Counted from the stretch's first letter, positions 35,078 to 47,239 are shown. The stretch: DNA of 64,000 nt from Lumbricus terrestris (GCA_949752735.1 OX457040.1:4195583-4259582), one strand, 5' to 3'. Numbers and translations: made by a program. The notes: a model not told the origin generated them from the letters alone.

Positions 35078-37286
35078 GTGAGTGAGTGTGCGTGTGTGTT
35101 AAAGATTGAGCGTGCATTATCTTGTAGTGCGAAAGTTGTTTGTGTGTGATAGATATTTGGACTTAGACTCGTAAGAAATGCTGTGTATGTGTGCGTGTGT
35201 GTGTGTGTGTGTTTGTGTGTATGATGTAGAAAGGTGGCCATGTTGTCTCCGGCTGATAGCACTGTTGGCCGATGCATCGATTTTTGTGTTTCTGTGTGCA
35301 AGAAATTGAGAAATGTTGCCATCTTGGACGTGAAAGGTTGAAGTATTTGTCGGTTTTTGAGTTTGTGTTCACAAGAAAGTTAGAAATATCGCCATCTTGG
35401 GATTGGAAGGTTGAGGTATTCGTCGGTTTTTGAGTTCGTGTGTGCAAGAAAGTTAGAAATATTGTCATCTTGGGATTGGCAGGTTGAGGTATTCGTCGGT
35501 TTTTGAGTTCGTGTGTGCAAGAAAGTTAGAAATATCGCCATCTTGGGATTGGAAGGTTGAGGCATACGTCGGTTTATGAGTTCGTGTGTGCAAGAAAGTT
35601 AGAAATATCGTCATCTTGGGATTGGAAGGTTGAGGTATTCGTCGGTTTTTGAGTTCGTGTGTGCAAGAAAGTTAGAAATATTGTCATCTTGGGATTGGCA
35701 GGTTGAGGTATTCGTCGGTTTTTGAGTTCGTGTGTGCAAGAAAGTTAGAAATATCGCCATCTTGGGATTGGAAGGTTGAGGCATACGTCGGTTTATGAGT
35801 TCGTGCGTGCAAGAAAGTTAGAAATTTCGCCATATTGATAGTGAAATGTTGCAAGGTTCTTAAGTTTTTGAGTTTTTGTGTACAAGGAAATGGGAGTGGA
35901 AGGATGAAGTATTCGTCGGTTTTTGAGTTCGTGTATGCAAGAAAGTTAGCAATGACTCCATATTCCGAAAGGAAGGTTGAGCGATTCGTCGGTTTTTGAG
36001 TTCGAGTGTGCAAGGAAGTAAGAAATGTTGCCATCTTCCAAAAGGCCTGTTGCAGGATTCGTTGGTTTTTGAGTTCGTGTGTGCAAGAAAGTTAGAAATA
36101 TCGCCATCTTGGGATTGGAAGGTTGAGCGTTTCTTCGGTTTTTGGGTTTGTGCTTGCTTGAAATGTAAGAAATATAGAAGAAATATATATGAAAATGGCG
36201 CTTGTCTGCTATAGTTTGCTTAGTATTGTTACAAATTCTGAATAAATGTTATAATTTAGTATAATTTAATTGTATTTATTGCTGTTATATGCATATTTTC
36301 GAATAAAATAGCGAATATTGGGAATATTTTTGGTAAATATGTATGAATTATATTCTTCTGAGTGGGTCATGTTAAGGATTTAGCAGTTGCTAGATGCTTA
36401 AATTTTATACATGTATGCCAAATTTGTGTGTGTGGAGTGAAGGCTTGGAGGTTTGGAGGTGGGGTGGCGTGTGTGTAGGATTTCTCGCCTTCTGATTAGT
36501 CGCTCACTAGGTTTCAAGCTTTCTGATTGGCCAGTTCTTGTGTGTAAAATGTATAATTGTGGGTGGGGTGGGGTGGAATGGAGGGTTGGAGGGTGAGGTT
36601 GATTGCTGTGGAGGCTGTGAGATGCCATGCCTATGGAATATTGCCTCCTGTTTGCGTCCTCTCTAAGTTTCTCGCTTCCATAATGTTCAGCTCATGTGTG
36701 TAAAATGAATAATTGTGCGTGGGGAGGGGTGGAATGGAGGGTTGGAGGGTGAGGTTGAATGCTGTGGAGGCTGTGAGATGCCATGCCTATGGAATATAGC
36801 CTCCTGTTTGCGTCCTCTCTAAGTTTCTCGCTTCCATAATGTTCAGCTCATGTGTGTAAAATGAATAATTGTGCGTGGGGAGGGGTGGAATGGAGGGTTG
36901 GAGGGTGAGGTTGAATGCTGTGGAGGCTGTGAGATACCATGCCTATGGAATATAGCCTCCTGTTTGCGTACTCTCTAAGTTTCTCGCTTCCATAATGTTC
37001 AGCTCATGTGTGTAAAATGAATAATTTTGCGTGGGGAGGGGTAGAATGGCGGGTTGGAGGGTGAGGTTGAATGCTGTGGAGGATGAGAGATGTCGTATAT
37101 AGAGTTTCTAGCATGCTGTTTGCTGCCTCTCTAAGTTTGTCGCTATCGTAATGTTCAGCTCTAGTGCATAAAATGAATATTTGTGGGTGGGGAGGGGTGG
37201 AATGGAGGGTTGGATGATGAGGCTGAGGGGTGTGGATGGAGAGACTGTGCAGTTTCTTGTTTGTTTGTGTGCGTGTGTGTGTTTGT

Positions 37287-37355
<69 letters not shown>

Positions 37356-38460
37356 TGGGCGTGTGTGTGTGTGTGAGTGTGTGGGTGTGTGTGTGTGTGT
37401 GTGGGTGTGGGTGTGGGCGTGTGTGTGTGTGTGTGCATTCGGACAGAAAGGAACAACGTTGGGCAGAATCAGATGAGTCATCGTATCCGGTCGGACAGAA
37501 ACAGACAAAGTTTGGGCAGAATAGGATGAGTCATCGGACACGATTGGGCAAGTCTGTGGATAGTGTCAGCAGATGTTCGCCTCTGGCATGCAGCCGACCG
37601 CCGCATGAGTCAGCTTAGGCGTGTGTTGTGATGAGTCGTATAGAGAGATGGAGAAGGAGGAGAGGGAGAGGGAGGAGGAGAGGGAGAAGGAGGAGGAGGA
37701 GGAGAGGGAGGAGAGGGAGAAGGAGGAGGAGGAGGAGGTTGAGGAGAGGGAGAAGGAGGAGGAGATGGTGTGGAGCTGGTCATGTAGTGCTAAATAGGGG
37801 TCAAGGGAGAAGGAGGAGAGGGAGAGGGAGGAGGAGAGGGAGAAGGAGGAGGAGGAGGAGGTGGAGGAGAGGGAGAAGGAGGAGGTGGAGGAGAGGGAGA
37901 AGGAGGAGGAGATGGTGTGGAGCTGGTCATGTAGTGCTAAATAGGGGTCAGTAATTAATAATAATAGCTAACTAATTAATAATAATATATAAATAATTAC
38001 TAATATTATCTAATTATATGAGATATAGGAGCATTGTAGTGCTAATTAGGGCTTCACGGTTCTTTGTTGCACTAATTAGGATTATGTAATTAGTAATAAT
38101 AGCTAATTACTAATAATAGCTAACTATATGAATTGAAGAAGCTATGTAGTGCTATTTAGGGTTAGCAGGTCCTTTGTTATATTAATTAGGGTTATGTAAT
38201 TACTAATTAGGATTATGTAATTAATAGGATTAAGCCAATTAATAGGATTAAGCTAATTAATAGGATTAAGATAATTAATAGGATTAAGATGAGCTAATTA
38301 AGATGACCTAATTAAGATGACCTAATTAAGATGACCTAATTAAGATGACCTTGACCTTTGACCTTGACCTTGACCTTGACCTTGACCTTGTACTTTGGCC
38401 CATTTATTCGTACCCATACCCTGCAAAAAATGGGTGTTACTCTGTCACTATCTCACTACT
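34129..38460 (-). repeat. Right arm of the palindrome
   Basis: Reverse complement of the left arm with the same order of arrays: 73-bp array at about 35,255-36,138, 156-bp array at about 36,520-37,235, (GT)n at 37,265-37,434, GA-rich block at 37,645-37,955, AT-rich repeats at 37,960-38,349, and a unique terminus to 38,460. Matching landmarks satisfy left plus right coordinate of 68,216 to 68,220. Confidence 0.92.
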
Positions 38461-38466
38461 AACGTC
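38461..38466. repeat. Right target-site duplication, AACGTC
   Basis: Direct copy of 29,754-29,759. Confidence 0.85.
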
Positions 38467-38770
38467 GGGTTACACTAATTAGTTATAAGACAGCAAAATG
38501 TGAGGAGCAAATAGTTTGAAAAAAACATTCTCTGCGATTAGATTATTTAAGATGCCGTTAAAATCTGCATCCATCCACCGTTTTACTCCGACACAAGCCC
38601 AATATAATACTCTACCCGTCAGAAGTAGGGTGGAAAGAAGGAGTGCACTGAACTACGATCAACGTTTACTGAAAGTCCATTGCATCTCTCGTGAAATTTA
38701 TAGCAATAGTCTGCTTTATTCAGCAGGTGTGTAAAAGACAGATTAAATAAAGCGATCGCTCGGCTATAAT
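38467..38770 (+). repeat. Dispersed repeat family A, right part, split by the palindrome
   Basis: GGGTTACAC, AAAATGTGAGGAGCAAATAG, GTTAAAATCTGCATCCATCC and CCGTTTTACTCCGACACAAG continue the family A sequence interrupted at 29,759. Confidence 0.75.
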
Positions 38771-38772
38771 GA

Positions 38773-38847
38773 CGTGTGAGCTTAACAACGATGTTTAATA
38801 GCATTCATCTATGCTGTTAAACAAGTCACCGTTGTTAAGCTTACACG
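38773..38847. repeat. Imperfect hairpin, 75 bp
   Basis: CGTGTGAGCTTAACAACG on the left pairs with CGTTGTTAAGCTTACACG on the right. Inner GTTTAATAGCAT pairs with ATGCTGTTAAAC across a 5-bp bulge. The outer motif also occurs in family A near 16,240. Confidence 0.75.
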
Positions 38848-39123
38848 TGAATTGTTAAACTGCATAATTATTGTACACTGTAACCGGTTGCGTTCGGTCA
38901 ACTGGATTGTTGAATAGAGAGAATATTATATTATAATATTATTATGGTTCATAAATATGATGCTTTATTGACGTCACCCACCTGCTGTATGTATTCTTGG
39001 GACTGGCACTTGAAGAGATTACTCTATTCACGATGGTAGTAATTTTGATTCAAGTTCGCTAGATCATAAAACAGTTGCTAACATCCCATTCATCCATTCC
39101 CCAACCCTGTGTCTTACTCTACA

Positions 39124-39160
39124 ACAGTGGTTCCCAACCCGTGGCCCGCAAATCCAGTTG
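39124..39160 (+). mobile_element. hAT-type terminus, relic
   Basis: CAGTGGTTCCCAACCCGTGG is a common hAT/Charlie-type start. No matching end is found nearby. Confidence 0.4.
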
Positions 39161-39436
39161 GCAATATAATTGACTGATTGAGGATGACTTGAATTTCCGT
39201 CAGTAATTCAAAAATTTTAGCATTTTTCCACTTCTATAGATGTTGAGACTTCATTTTTAAAGGTGCTTAATTTTAACCTTGTGAATATTCCAAGTTAACT
39301 TTTTGTCTTTCAACATTTGTTTTCTTTCTTCGTTCAAAACAAATTTCAACGATTTGCTGCTTGGTACAATTATACACCATAAGCCAACTAATAACTATGT
39401 CAACAATGGTCGTAGTTTTATTTTAAAGACGCTCTG

Positions 39437-39690
39437 TGATAGCAAAGACCAACAGGGTCGTCCCAGTCCATTCATCCAGGTTTGGGATTTGCAACGTCAG
39501 AGTCCCAACATTGTAGGAGTATTTACATTTTGACAACATCGTTTGATAGCAAAGACCAACAGGGTCGTCCCAGTCCATTCATCCAGGTTTGGGATTAGCA
39601 TTGTCAGAGTCCCAACATTGTAGGAGTATTTACATTTTGACAACATCATTTGATAGCAATAACCAGCAGTGTCGCACTCCCCGTTCATCT
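39437..39690 (+). repeat. 107-bp tandem repeat, about 2.3 copies
   Basis: GATAGCAAAGACCAACAGGG begins units at about 39,438 and 39,545, and a diverged GATAGCAATAACCAGCAG begins the third at about 39,652. Each holds CATCCAGGTTTGGGATT and ATTTTGACAACATC. Confidence 0.9.
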
Positions 39691-40265
39691 AGGCTGGGGA
39701 CTGGCATTCTCAGAATGCTAACGGTATCGGTTAAGAATAGTCGAATTTATGTACAATGTAACTGAACGCAGTTTGTCATAGCGACTGACAGTAAACGAAT
39801 TTATTGAAAATATATTAATATATAAACCAATGTATATATATACATATATATTTATATATTTGTTATATATAACATCATGAATTTGACATTATATGCAATT
39901 TATATAATATCTAACACAACTAAACGCGAAAATCTGAGCTACTATAGCTTGCTCTATTAAAACACTTTTTTAAAAGACACTCATCGCAGATAATAAGGGC
40001 GTGATGCTTCTCTCATCGAATTCTTCCTGCATCTGAAATTATTCCATTCATAGCCTTTTCCACCGAGATCTAGGTGTTTTCGGTCATATCCAGGTTTCTC
40101 GGTTTTTTTGTCAAGATCTAGCCTTTTTCTGACGGCGATTTTCCTACATCTTACGTCATAAAAATAGACCTTTTTAGGTGAAAATGCACAAAATGCGTGA
40201 AAAAGTCGAATATGTACACGCATCAGCTTCACACTTTTTAGCCCACTAGCACTCCTGCTTTTGAC
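39691..40265. other. Non-coding, no gene
   Basis: AT-rich with TATATA runs near 39,830-39,865. No gene is seen. Confidence 0.4.
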
Positions 40266-40269
40266 ATGT

Positions 40270-40520
40270 TATGTATCCCTCTTTACTTCTATCCTTTGTG
40301 CCACAGAACAGGCGCTGCATAATAGAAGTGCGCAACGGGAGGACAAGATGCTTTTATAGGGAGCGGAGAGAGAGCCAAGGTGCTGGATGCCTATTACAAA
40401 GCAGCAGAGCTTCGGTAAAGCATACGCAAGTGCCATGCATGTGAAACATTGCCAAACGAAGACTGAGATCCGGTAACTCATTATACGCGAGAAAGGAAGC
40501 CAATGTAAGATAACCCGCAT
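40270..40520 (-). pseudogene. Possible LINE C-terminal fragment
   Basis: A minus-strand frame begins RVILHWLPFSRIMSYRISVF, which resembles the LHWLPV-RI-FK motif of L2/CR1-like LINE C termini, but the downstream part lacks further recognisable motifs. Assignment is weak. Confidence 0.4.
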
Positions 40521-40689
40521 TTTTTACTCAGTGACGTGGCCCAATCTTTGGATTCTACAAATAGGCCCTTTGTGCTCAAAACCCGATCCAAACACCCAAC
40601 CGTAGACGCCGGAAAGCGCAACTTGAAGGGCGCTGCAGTAGTCAAGACGAGAAATAATGTTTGTATACGTGCATTTGTTATAGAACCCC

Positions 40690-40870
40690 TTCAAACTTTC
40701 TACTCAGCGGCGATCCCGACTGCAGGGCGGACACTGCATCGGAGTTTCACGCCGAAGCGCTGGGCAACTGCGTGCAAAGGACGCGGCGACTTGAGGTGGA
40801 TTCGAACCTGCAACCACCCGGCTTCAAGGCAACGAAAATACCCAATACACCACAGCGTTCCACCCTGTGT
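40690..40870 (-). repeat. tRNA-derived SINE, copy 1
   Basis: On the minus strand a head with TGTGGTGTATTGGGTATT (A-box like) and GGTTGCAGGTTCGAATCCAC (B box GGTTCGAATCC) is followed by CTCAAGTCGCCGCG and a body ending GCAGTCGGGATCGCCGCTGA. It aligns with the SINE at 58,335-58,556 over its whole length. Confidence 0.75.
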
Positions 40871-40981
40871 GTGTAGCTGTGTATGTGTAATGGGCAGACA
40901 GGCAGGCAGACAGATTTTGAGAGAAGCGTAATTATGAAGTGTACTTTGTTACAGTCTCACCAAACACTTACATAAGTTACA

Positions 40982-41001
40982 ATAATAATAATAATAATAA
41001 T
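40982..41001. repeat. (AAT)n microsatellite, short
   Basis: Six to seven AAT units. Confidence 0.85.
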
Positions 41002-41620
41002 TGACACGCATACACTATTGTAACACTAACCCACAGACCCGATTGATAACAAAACAAATATATGTGTACATATAGATATAACGGTTCATCTTTGTAGAGG
41101 TTCTTCATACTATTAGACTGCAATGCAATACAATTTTCTTACCCGGAATCATATGAAGCCGACCGCTATGTTTTAGACACCTTTTAAATGCATTTTCTCG
41201 TCAAATAAGAATTTAGCGACGTAGGCCTACCCGTTGACAAATAGAGATTATTCAAAAATGCAAAAGGTGAATAGCATTACTGTTCAAACTAATTACTGCC
41301 CATCTCAGTAGATTATGATGCTATTAGATGTCCGTGAACCGTCCCATCCAACCACTCTTCAACGACAGCACCGTCTATCCTATCAGACTGAAGATACGAG
41401 GAGGATGACGCCAATTATTTTTTGTATGAAACAACATGAACTCACACGTTACCAACCGATACCACCGACCTTTTCGTAAGAGCGTCTTTTTGACACCTTT
41501 GATTAATTATGAGCCAATGCTAAATAAGCATGGAACATGGAAACCTCTGTGCATTATGATGTTTCATGAAATGAATGTTGTTATTGCAATCAAGAAACTT
41601 GAATCCATTGGAAATGTCGA
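41002..41620. other. Non-coding, no gene
   Basis: A TTTTAGACACCTTTTAAATG motif lies at 41,170. Nothing coding is recognised. Confidence 0.4.
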
Positions 41621-41621
41621 G

Positions 41622-41735
41622 ACGATGATGATGGCGATGATGATGATGATGTCGATGACGATGATGATGTCGATGACGATGATGATGGCGATGATGATGA
41701 TGGCGATGATGATGGCGATGATGATGTCCGGTAGA
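41622..41735. repeat. (GATGAT/GATGGC)n microsatellite
   Basis: GATGATGATGGC and GATGATGTCGATGAC units alternate. Met/Ser-rich frames are artefacts. Confidence 0.93.
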
Positions 41736-41789
41736 TATCGACAGAACAGAAGAGACGGTGTTGAGGGTATTGGAGAGACATGCGTGGCG

Positions 41790-42205
41790 ACATCTGATGA
41801 GTCATCGTACGTTTTGTTTTCTCAAACAAATAAATAAATTCTGTGAAGAGAATGAAATTCACGATATCATCACAATCGACAAACAGATAATGACGATTCG
41901 GGAATTGAATAGCATGGTTGACTATGGTTACACGTCTGTGTTTGAGTTGGTCTATCAGTGTGTATATAATTATCTGCCTGGCTGTCTGTCTGTCTATCTG
42001 TATCTCCGTCTGTCTGTCTGTCTGTCTGTCTGTATGTCCATTTTCTCTGTCCGTGTTTCCATCCATCTGTCTTTGTATGCGCTGGTCTCTCTGCCTATAA
42101 TGTACTGTCTTTGTCAACGTGTCTGTCCGTGTCTCCTTTTGACTATTCTTCTGTCTGTTTATATCTAGTCTCAGTCTGTTTGCCTATCTGTGTTTCCGTG
42201 TCACC
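41790..42205 (+). repeat. Dispersed repeat family G, copy 3
   Basis: ATCTGATGAGTCATCGTACG, GAGAATGAAATTCACGATAT and ACACGTCTGTGTTTG precede a (CTGT)n tract at 41,980-42,040 and further CTGT-rich sequence. It matches copies at 18.8 and 21.2 kb. Confidence 0.55.
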
Positions 42206-42206
<1 letters not shown>

Positions 42207-42263
<57 letters not shown>

Positions 42264-42266
42264 TAT
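42207..42266. repeat. (ATT)n microsatellite
   Basis: About 19 ATT units. Confidence 0.95.
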
Positions 42267-42269
42267 CCT

Positions 42270-42890
42270 ATACCAAACTCATCAATTGATGGCAAACCCT
42301 CCAGCTAAGGACGACCTGTGGTTAAGGACCTCCTCGACGAGAGGAGCTTAAAGTTAGCGTCAAAATTCTCTTTAATCCTACAACTACAAGAAAAAGTAAT
42401 ATTTGGTTTTGCTTAAGGTCACTAATATAAGTTTGTTTTCATGATATTTTTATAATTGGGCTTTCCATCGTTAGGAATTTTATGATGAAAATCAGGCCTG
42501 TTATTACGTGTCTTTTACTTTTGCCCCATAAAGTCCTCACCACATAAAATCACCAAAATATGGAAAACTAGGAATTATCATATGTGCGAGACACACCGCT
42601 CGCGGTTAATTGATTTAATTCCTATCTAGATCAATCAGTTTTGGTTCATAGCTCGCTGGAACGACAGAGGGAAACTTAAACTAGTTTTGCGTAAGTTATT
42701 ATTTGCCTCTTCTGAAGCAATGTCCAAAGCATGCGCATGCGCGGCAGCGCAGGCTATAGTTTAATAAGCCGCCACGCCTACTGGCTCTAGATCGCATCAC
42801 AGATGAGTGCATGATAATGTAGTTCATGCAGTCTATAGGGTATTTGAATGGCAGACAATTCCGGGTGCAATGCTTATCGCTGGCGTGAAT
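42270..42890. other. Non-coding, no gene
   Basis: The only notable item is a GCATGCGCATGCGC palindromic run near 42,730. Confidence 0.4.
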
Positions 42891-42895
42891 ATCCC

Positions 42896-43057
<162 letters not shown>

Positions 43058-43169
43058 TGCATCTTTAACTTACTATCATCGCCGTCATCATTGTCATCAT
43101 TATCATCATCGTTGTTGTCGTCGTTATCATCATCTGTTTCTTCGTGAAATTTTTTATCATCGTCACCAC

Positions 43170-43174
43170 GAACG

Positions 43175-43225
<51 letters not shown>
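43170..43225. repeat. (ATC)n microsatellite
   Basis: About 18 ATC units. Confidence 0.95.
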
Positions 43226-43226
<1 letters not shown>

Positions 43227-43489
43227 CCTTCACATCATCATCAGCAGTAGTAGCAGAAACAAAAGTGTTATGTGCAAGGGTCGTTTTGAAAACTCGTCAA
43301 GTCAAAGGCATTGGAGTTGATCAGAAAACATGATTTCAAAACTTACCAAAAGCTCTTCCAAATTAAAATCAGTTTTAATAGAGTCCAGTGAGATTGTGCA
43401 AACGGCCAAACCATCCACAAGTGTTTAACTCTGCACTGAAGCATTTCTGCCTATTGGTCATCTCATTCCTGTGTTAGCCCCCTTGTGGC

Positions 43490-44110
43490 TTTCAACTGGG
43501 TCTTTGCTCCTCCTCCTTGTCTTACACCTCCTCCTTCTTCTCCCCCTCCTTATTCTCCTTCACCTTCTGGTCCTCTACCACCACCTCCTCCTCCTAACAT
43601 ACAGGCATGCAGACATACAAACACATAGCCTAGACGTCTAAATAGTCTAAGATAGACACACACTAGGACGTGCAGACGGAAAGACATTTAGACGGACAGA
43701 TAGACGGTGAGAACAACAGACTGGTGGACGGACAAGCAGACAGCCAAACGCACATACATACGCAGGAATAAATGCACAAACATAGGCCTAATAATTATTA
43801 TGGTTAGGAGTTACTTACAGTCGCACAAGCGGACTGTCACCGAAACGGGGAGAAAGAAATTCAGATGCACAAAGCCACAAACCAATAGGCAGTGCAAGAC
43901 ATATTGACGCTCAGATATACTGTGTGGGCTTCTTATCTTGGCTAACAGTGGATCGCAATTGCTCGCTATTACGCTAATGGCGATTAGGCGACCCCCAGCT
44001 GATTGTCAACACTGGACTGTTCGACCGGCCAAGACAGGAGAGAGGAGCACTGTTGTGGGGGGGGGGGAGGGTTGCGCTGAGAGATGTCTCACAGAACTTC
44101 TGGACTTCAA
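43490..44110 (+). repeat. Dispersed repeat family E, copy 1
   Basis: CTCC-rich start, CTCCTAACATACAGGCAT, CATAGCCTAGACGTCTA, GACGGAAAGACATTTA, GACTGTTCGACCGGCCAAGA and CTCACAGAACTTCTGG occur in the same order as at 47,360-47,785. No coding function. Confidence 0.8.
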
Positions 44111-45768
44111 GAACTTAGTAAGAAACCAGACAACCCTTCCCCCACGAAACCGGCACCGTAGTCTAAGCAATTTACTCCTCCAGGAGGGCATCTGTCGTAG
44201 GCTGATCACTTTGAAGAATTGCGATGCTACAGTAGTTCATAGTGACATAAAGTGTCGTTCCCAAAAGCCTATGTTTTAATACGATGTTACTTATTCGATG
44301 TATGCTCCTAACTTGCATAATTCCAGTGCTGAAATCAAAATAATTTTATGACTTCCTTTAATGTTACCCACCACGGCATATTTATCTTGTTTATAAGAAA
44401 CGTTATTATATATAATAAAATTATAAATAATAGCAGTGGCGGCGCCAGACACTTTTTGTAACCAGGGCATAGCCAGGGCAGTCATACATGTGACCAGGGC
44501 AGAGGGCGAGTCGCGTGCTCGGACCTACATAGGCCTATAATTTTGCGCTACCGTGCTTGCCATAAATCACACACCTTGCACTATTATTATTGAGCGCTTC
44601 TGACTATAGGTTGTACTGTGAGAGGCGCTTTATAAATCCAAAAATAGTATAGTATAGTATTAGAGTTGGCTGGTTAGAGGATCAGATGGGCGAAGCCATA
44701 AAATCGAACAATTTTTGACATTTGGAAAGCAAATCTTATAAATCTTATACAGGGTGGGTCATGAATTAACCTCTCTAAGGGATTTTGTCAAATATCTGAA
44801 CCAGAAGTTTTAGACAAATCAAATTTTACAGGCCTAGAGACATTTCGGATTTACGCACAGTGGCCAGATTTCACAACAGTATTTCAAACAGGACAAAAGT
44901 TATATAATTTTCAGTGAGACCATCACGGCTTATCAGAGTAAGCGGCGATTATAGCTTTATCTAAAAGACCTTGCTCATGAAGTGTATGAATAGCCTACAA
45001 ATTTTGTCTGCCATTGGCATCTTGGGCGTTTTAATTTGACAGAATTTTCGATTTGATTATTTTAACAAAAAATTTTTTAACTGAAAAATTCTTTTATAAT
45101 TTACCAACTTGGCAGTCATCTTGCTAAATGATGCCACAGCTACGAGCAGCTAGGCTGTTTCTTTTCTAAATAATAATAATAATAGTAAAATTGTGTTCCT
45201 TGTCCATCCAGAATTTATCGATTAATGAAGGTAGTAGTTACAATAGGCTAATTAGGCTACAATATTAAAAAATAATCTTCGTTTAATCTCCATCTGAAAC
45301 AACGCAGAAATGCCCCAACGATTACAATTAGGCCTAATATGCTGGACGATAACAATAATAATTTTTCTGTCAATAAAAAGTTTATTTTACACAAATATGA
45401 TAATAATAATTTTTCTGTCAATAACAAGTTTGTTTTACACAAACGATATGAGATGTCAGTCTACTTAATAAAATCGTTTTTTAAAACTTTTACTGGGTCA
45501 TGTTTTTGAATCGTCAAAAATAAGTGGTCTCACTAAAAGTGATACAACTTTTGTTCTGTTTGAATGTTTTAAATGAAATATGACCATCATGTGTAAATAT
45601 GAATTATCTTTCAGCTAAAATTTCTACTTCTGGCTAAGGTATTGGCAAGAAACCCTAGGGGTCTTTTTTATCGCCTACACTGCCACTGACTTAGTGAAGC
45701 ACTTGGCAAATCCTCTATCGAGTAGCATTTCGAAAAGAAAAAGTTCAGCCATAAAGTTACTGAGTTAG

Positions 45769-45771
<3 letters not shown>

Positions 45772-45832
<61 letters not shown>
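45772..45832. repeat. (AT)n microsatellite
   Basis: About 28 AT units inside the hAT element. Confidence 0.95.
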
Positions 45833-45834
<2 letters not shown>

Positions 45835-45913
45835 CTAGGTCTATTGTTGACGCAAATGCTTACGCCTCATTCGAAAAATAATAAAGCGACAGTTGGGCCT
45901 ATGCTGTTATATT

Positions 45914-46130
45914 AAACTAGCTGGGGAAGCCGGCGTTGCCCGGGAAATTTAGGGTTCGATCCGCTACGGCCACAACCCCACCCTACCACACTCCGACTTC
46001 TACCGGTACGCGACCCGAGAAATTTGGGTTTCACAAAAATTTCCACCCCCATCCGACCCCCACCCCAACCCATCCACCTCACCCTTCCATCCCTGTAAGC
46101 GACCCGTGAAATCCGTAATGGCAAAAGAGC
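45914..46130. repeat. CCGGCGTTGCCCGG-type repeat start
   Basis: AACTAGCTGGGGAAGCCGGC and GTTGCCCGGGAAATTT match AACTAGACGGGGTACCCGGC and GTTGCCCGAAAATTTT at 56,171. This is a second dispersed repeat nested in the hAT element, class unknown. Confidence 0.5.
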
Positions 46131-46574
46131 TAAAACACCTTTAAAACGGTTAAAGTGACTTCTTTTATACGTTGCAAGCGAATGAAAATTTATAGCGAAA
46201 ATTAGTGTTTTTGACCCCCCCATCCTGGCCCCCCATGGTGGTAGAGATTTTCCAACCACTGATCCGGGGGGTTCTGATGGACCTCTATCTAGGAAAAATA
46301 ATCAAATCAATAGCTGCGGTTTTTTTTTAAATTGGGAGGTTTCTCCTCCCCACCCTGGCCCCCATGGTGGTAGAGAATCGCCAACCCTTCGCCTTTGCGT
46401 CTCGAGACCTACACAGTAGCCTAGTGAAGGTTTGGAATGAAAAGCTCAAAAACTGGGAGCGTGCATTCTGGACAAAGTCACCCACATACATACATACATA
46501 CATAGCCACATCCTTTCTTATAGATATAGATAGTTGTAGGCCTATACGCAATGTGGGTAAACAGCCACGGAATT

Positions 46575-46765
46575 GCTCCCTTCCAAAACTTTTGCCCTAC
46601 CAGAATTTTTGGCCTGCCCGAATTTTTGCCTGCCAGAACTTTTGCCTTGCCAAAATGTTGCCCTGTCAGAATTTTACCCTTTCAAAATTTTTGCCCTGCC
46701 AGAATTTTTCTCTCCCAGAACTTTTGCCCTGCCAGAATTCTGCCCTGCTAGAACTTTAGCCATGC
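46575..46765 (+). repeat. Minisatellite, about 17-bp unit
   Basis: About ten units alternate CAGAATTTTTGCCCTGC and CAGAACTTTTGCCCTGC variants. Confidence 0.85.
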
Positions 46766-46935
46766 CAGAGAGCGGACGGACGGACGTGAACAGTAAGAAA
46801 CAATATGCCCGAACAAATTCTGTCAAGGTAAAATTTCTGGCAGGGCCGCGACCAGGGCAACGACCAGGGCAAAGGCATTTTCGCCAGTGCATTTGCCCTG
46901 TAATGCCCTGGCGTAGCGCCGCCACTGAATAATAG

Positions 46936-47235
46936 ACTATCGTCTGCTGCGACATTTTGATTTTGCGCATCCTTGTCATTATAAACTGCTACGGCTAAAG
47001 GCTCCTATTCGGACGTATGCAGTGACATGCATAATTATGCAAATTCAGATGCGACTAGGCAAGAGGTTTCTTTCTGACTTACTTATCCGCACCAGTGTGC
47101 ACATGTGACTCATTTATGAAATTGCATTTTAACACTGTGGACGAATTAAGTCTACCTACTCTTGACGCAACCGCGAAAATATAACATTATTTTTAGTTTG
47201 TAATCAGAGACGGCACTACAGTGGGACAAATCAGT
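46936..47235. other. Non-coding, no gene
   Basis: Short stretch after the hAT element. Nothing is recognised. Confidence 0.35.
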
Positions 47236-47239
47236 GCAA

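Larger units (their letters stand above)
29760..38460. mobile_element. Giant palindromic transposable element, 8,701 bp
   Basis: The whole unit is one inverted repeat: 29,760-34,088 against 34,129-38,460. It begins AGTAGTGAGATAGTGACAGA and ends in the reverse complement. The direct 6-bp duplication AACGTC flanks it, and the joined outer flanks rebuild a family A repeat. The arms are almost identical over 4.2 kb, offset by only about 4 bp in total, and are chains of tandem arrays. No transposase, integrase or polymerase motif is visible in any frame, so it must be mobilised by proteins encoded elsewhere. A 6-bp duplication with AG...CT termini recalls Polinton/Maverick elements, while tandem-repeat arms recall foldback elements such as sea urchin TU and fly FB. 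Neither assignment is proven. Confidence 0.9.
44434..46927. mobile_element. Non-autonomous hAT element, 2,494 bp, TSD AATAATAG
   Basis: Ends CAGTGGCGGCGCCAGACAC and, in reverse complement on the right, CAGTGGCGGCGCTACGCCAG. The exact 8-bp repeat AATAATAG lies at 44,426-44,433 and 46,928-46,935. The interior holds a retroposon tail (GGCGCTTTATAAAT at 44,629), a (TA)n tract and a minisatellite of GCCCTGCCAGAATTTTT-like units near the right end. No transposase frame is seen. The TIR is shared with the 285-bp MITE at 18,134, so one transposase source could have moved both. Confidence 0.88.

Noticed and set aside
30266..37954. Arg-rich, Cys/Val-rich and His/Thr-rich frames in the palindrome arms, and the 105-153-codon frames near its centre
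   Set aside because: They lie in CT-rich, (CA)n or GC-rich arrays, occur in mirror copies in both arms and have no recognisable domain.
29760..38460. The palindrome as a long-read assembly artefact (missed adapter)
   Set aside because: An artefact would mirror the flanks too. Here both outer ends stop at the same base, are bounded by a 6-bp direct repeat, and the flanks join into a known repeat. The centre is also asymmetric. Raw-read confirmation is still worthwhile.
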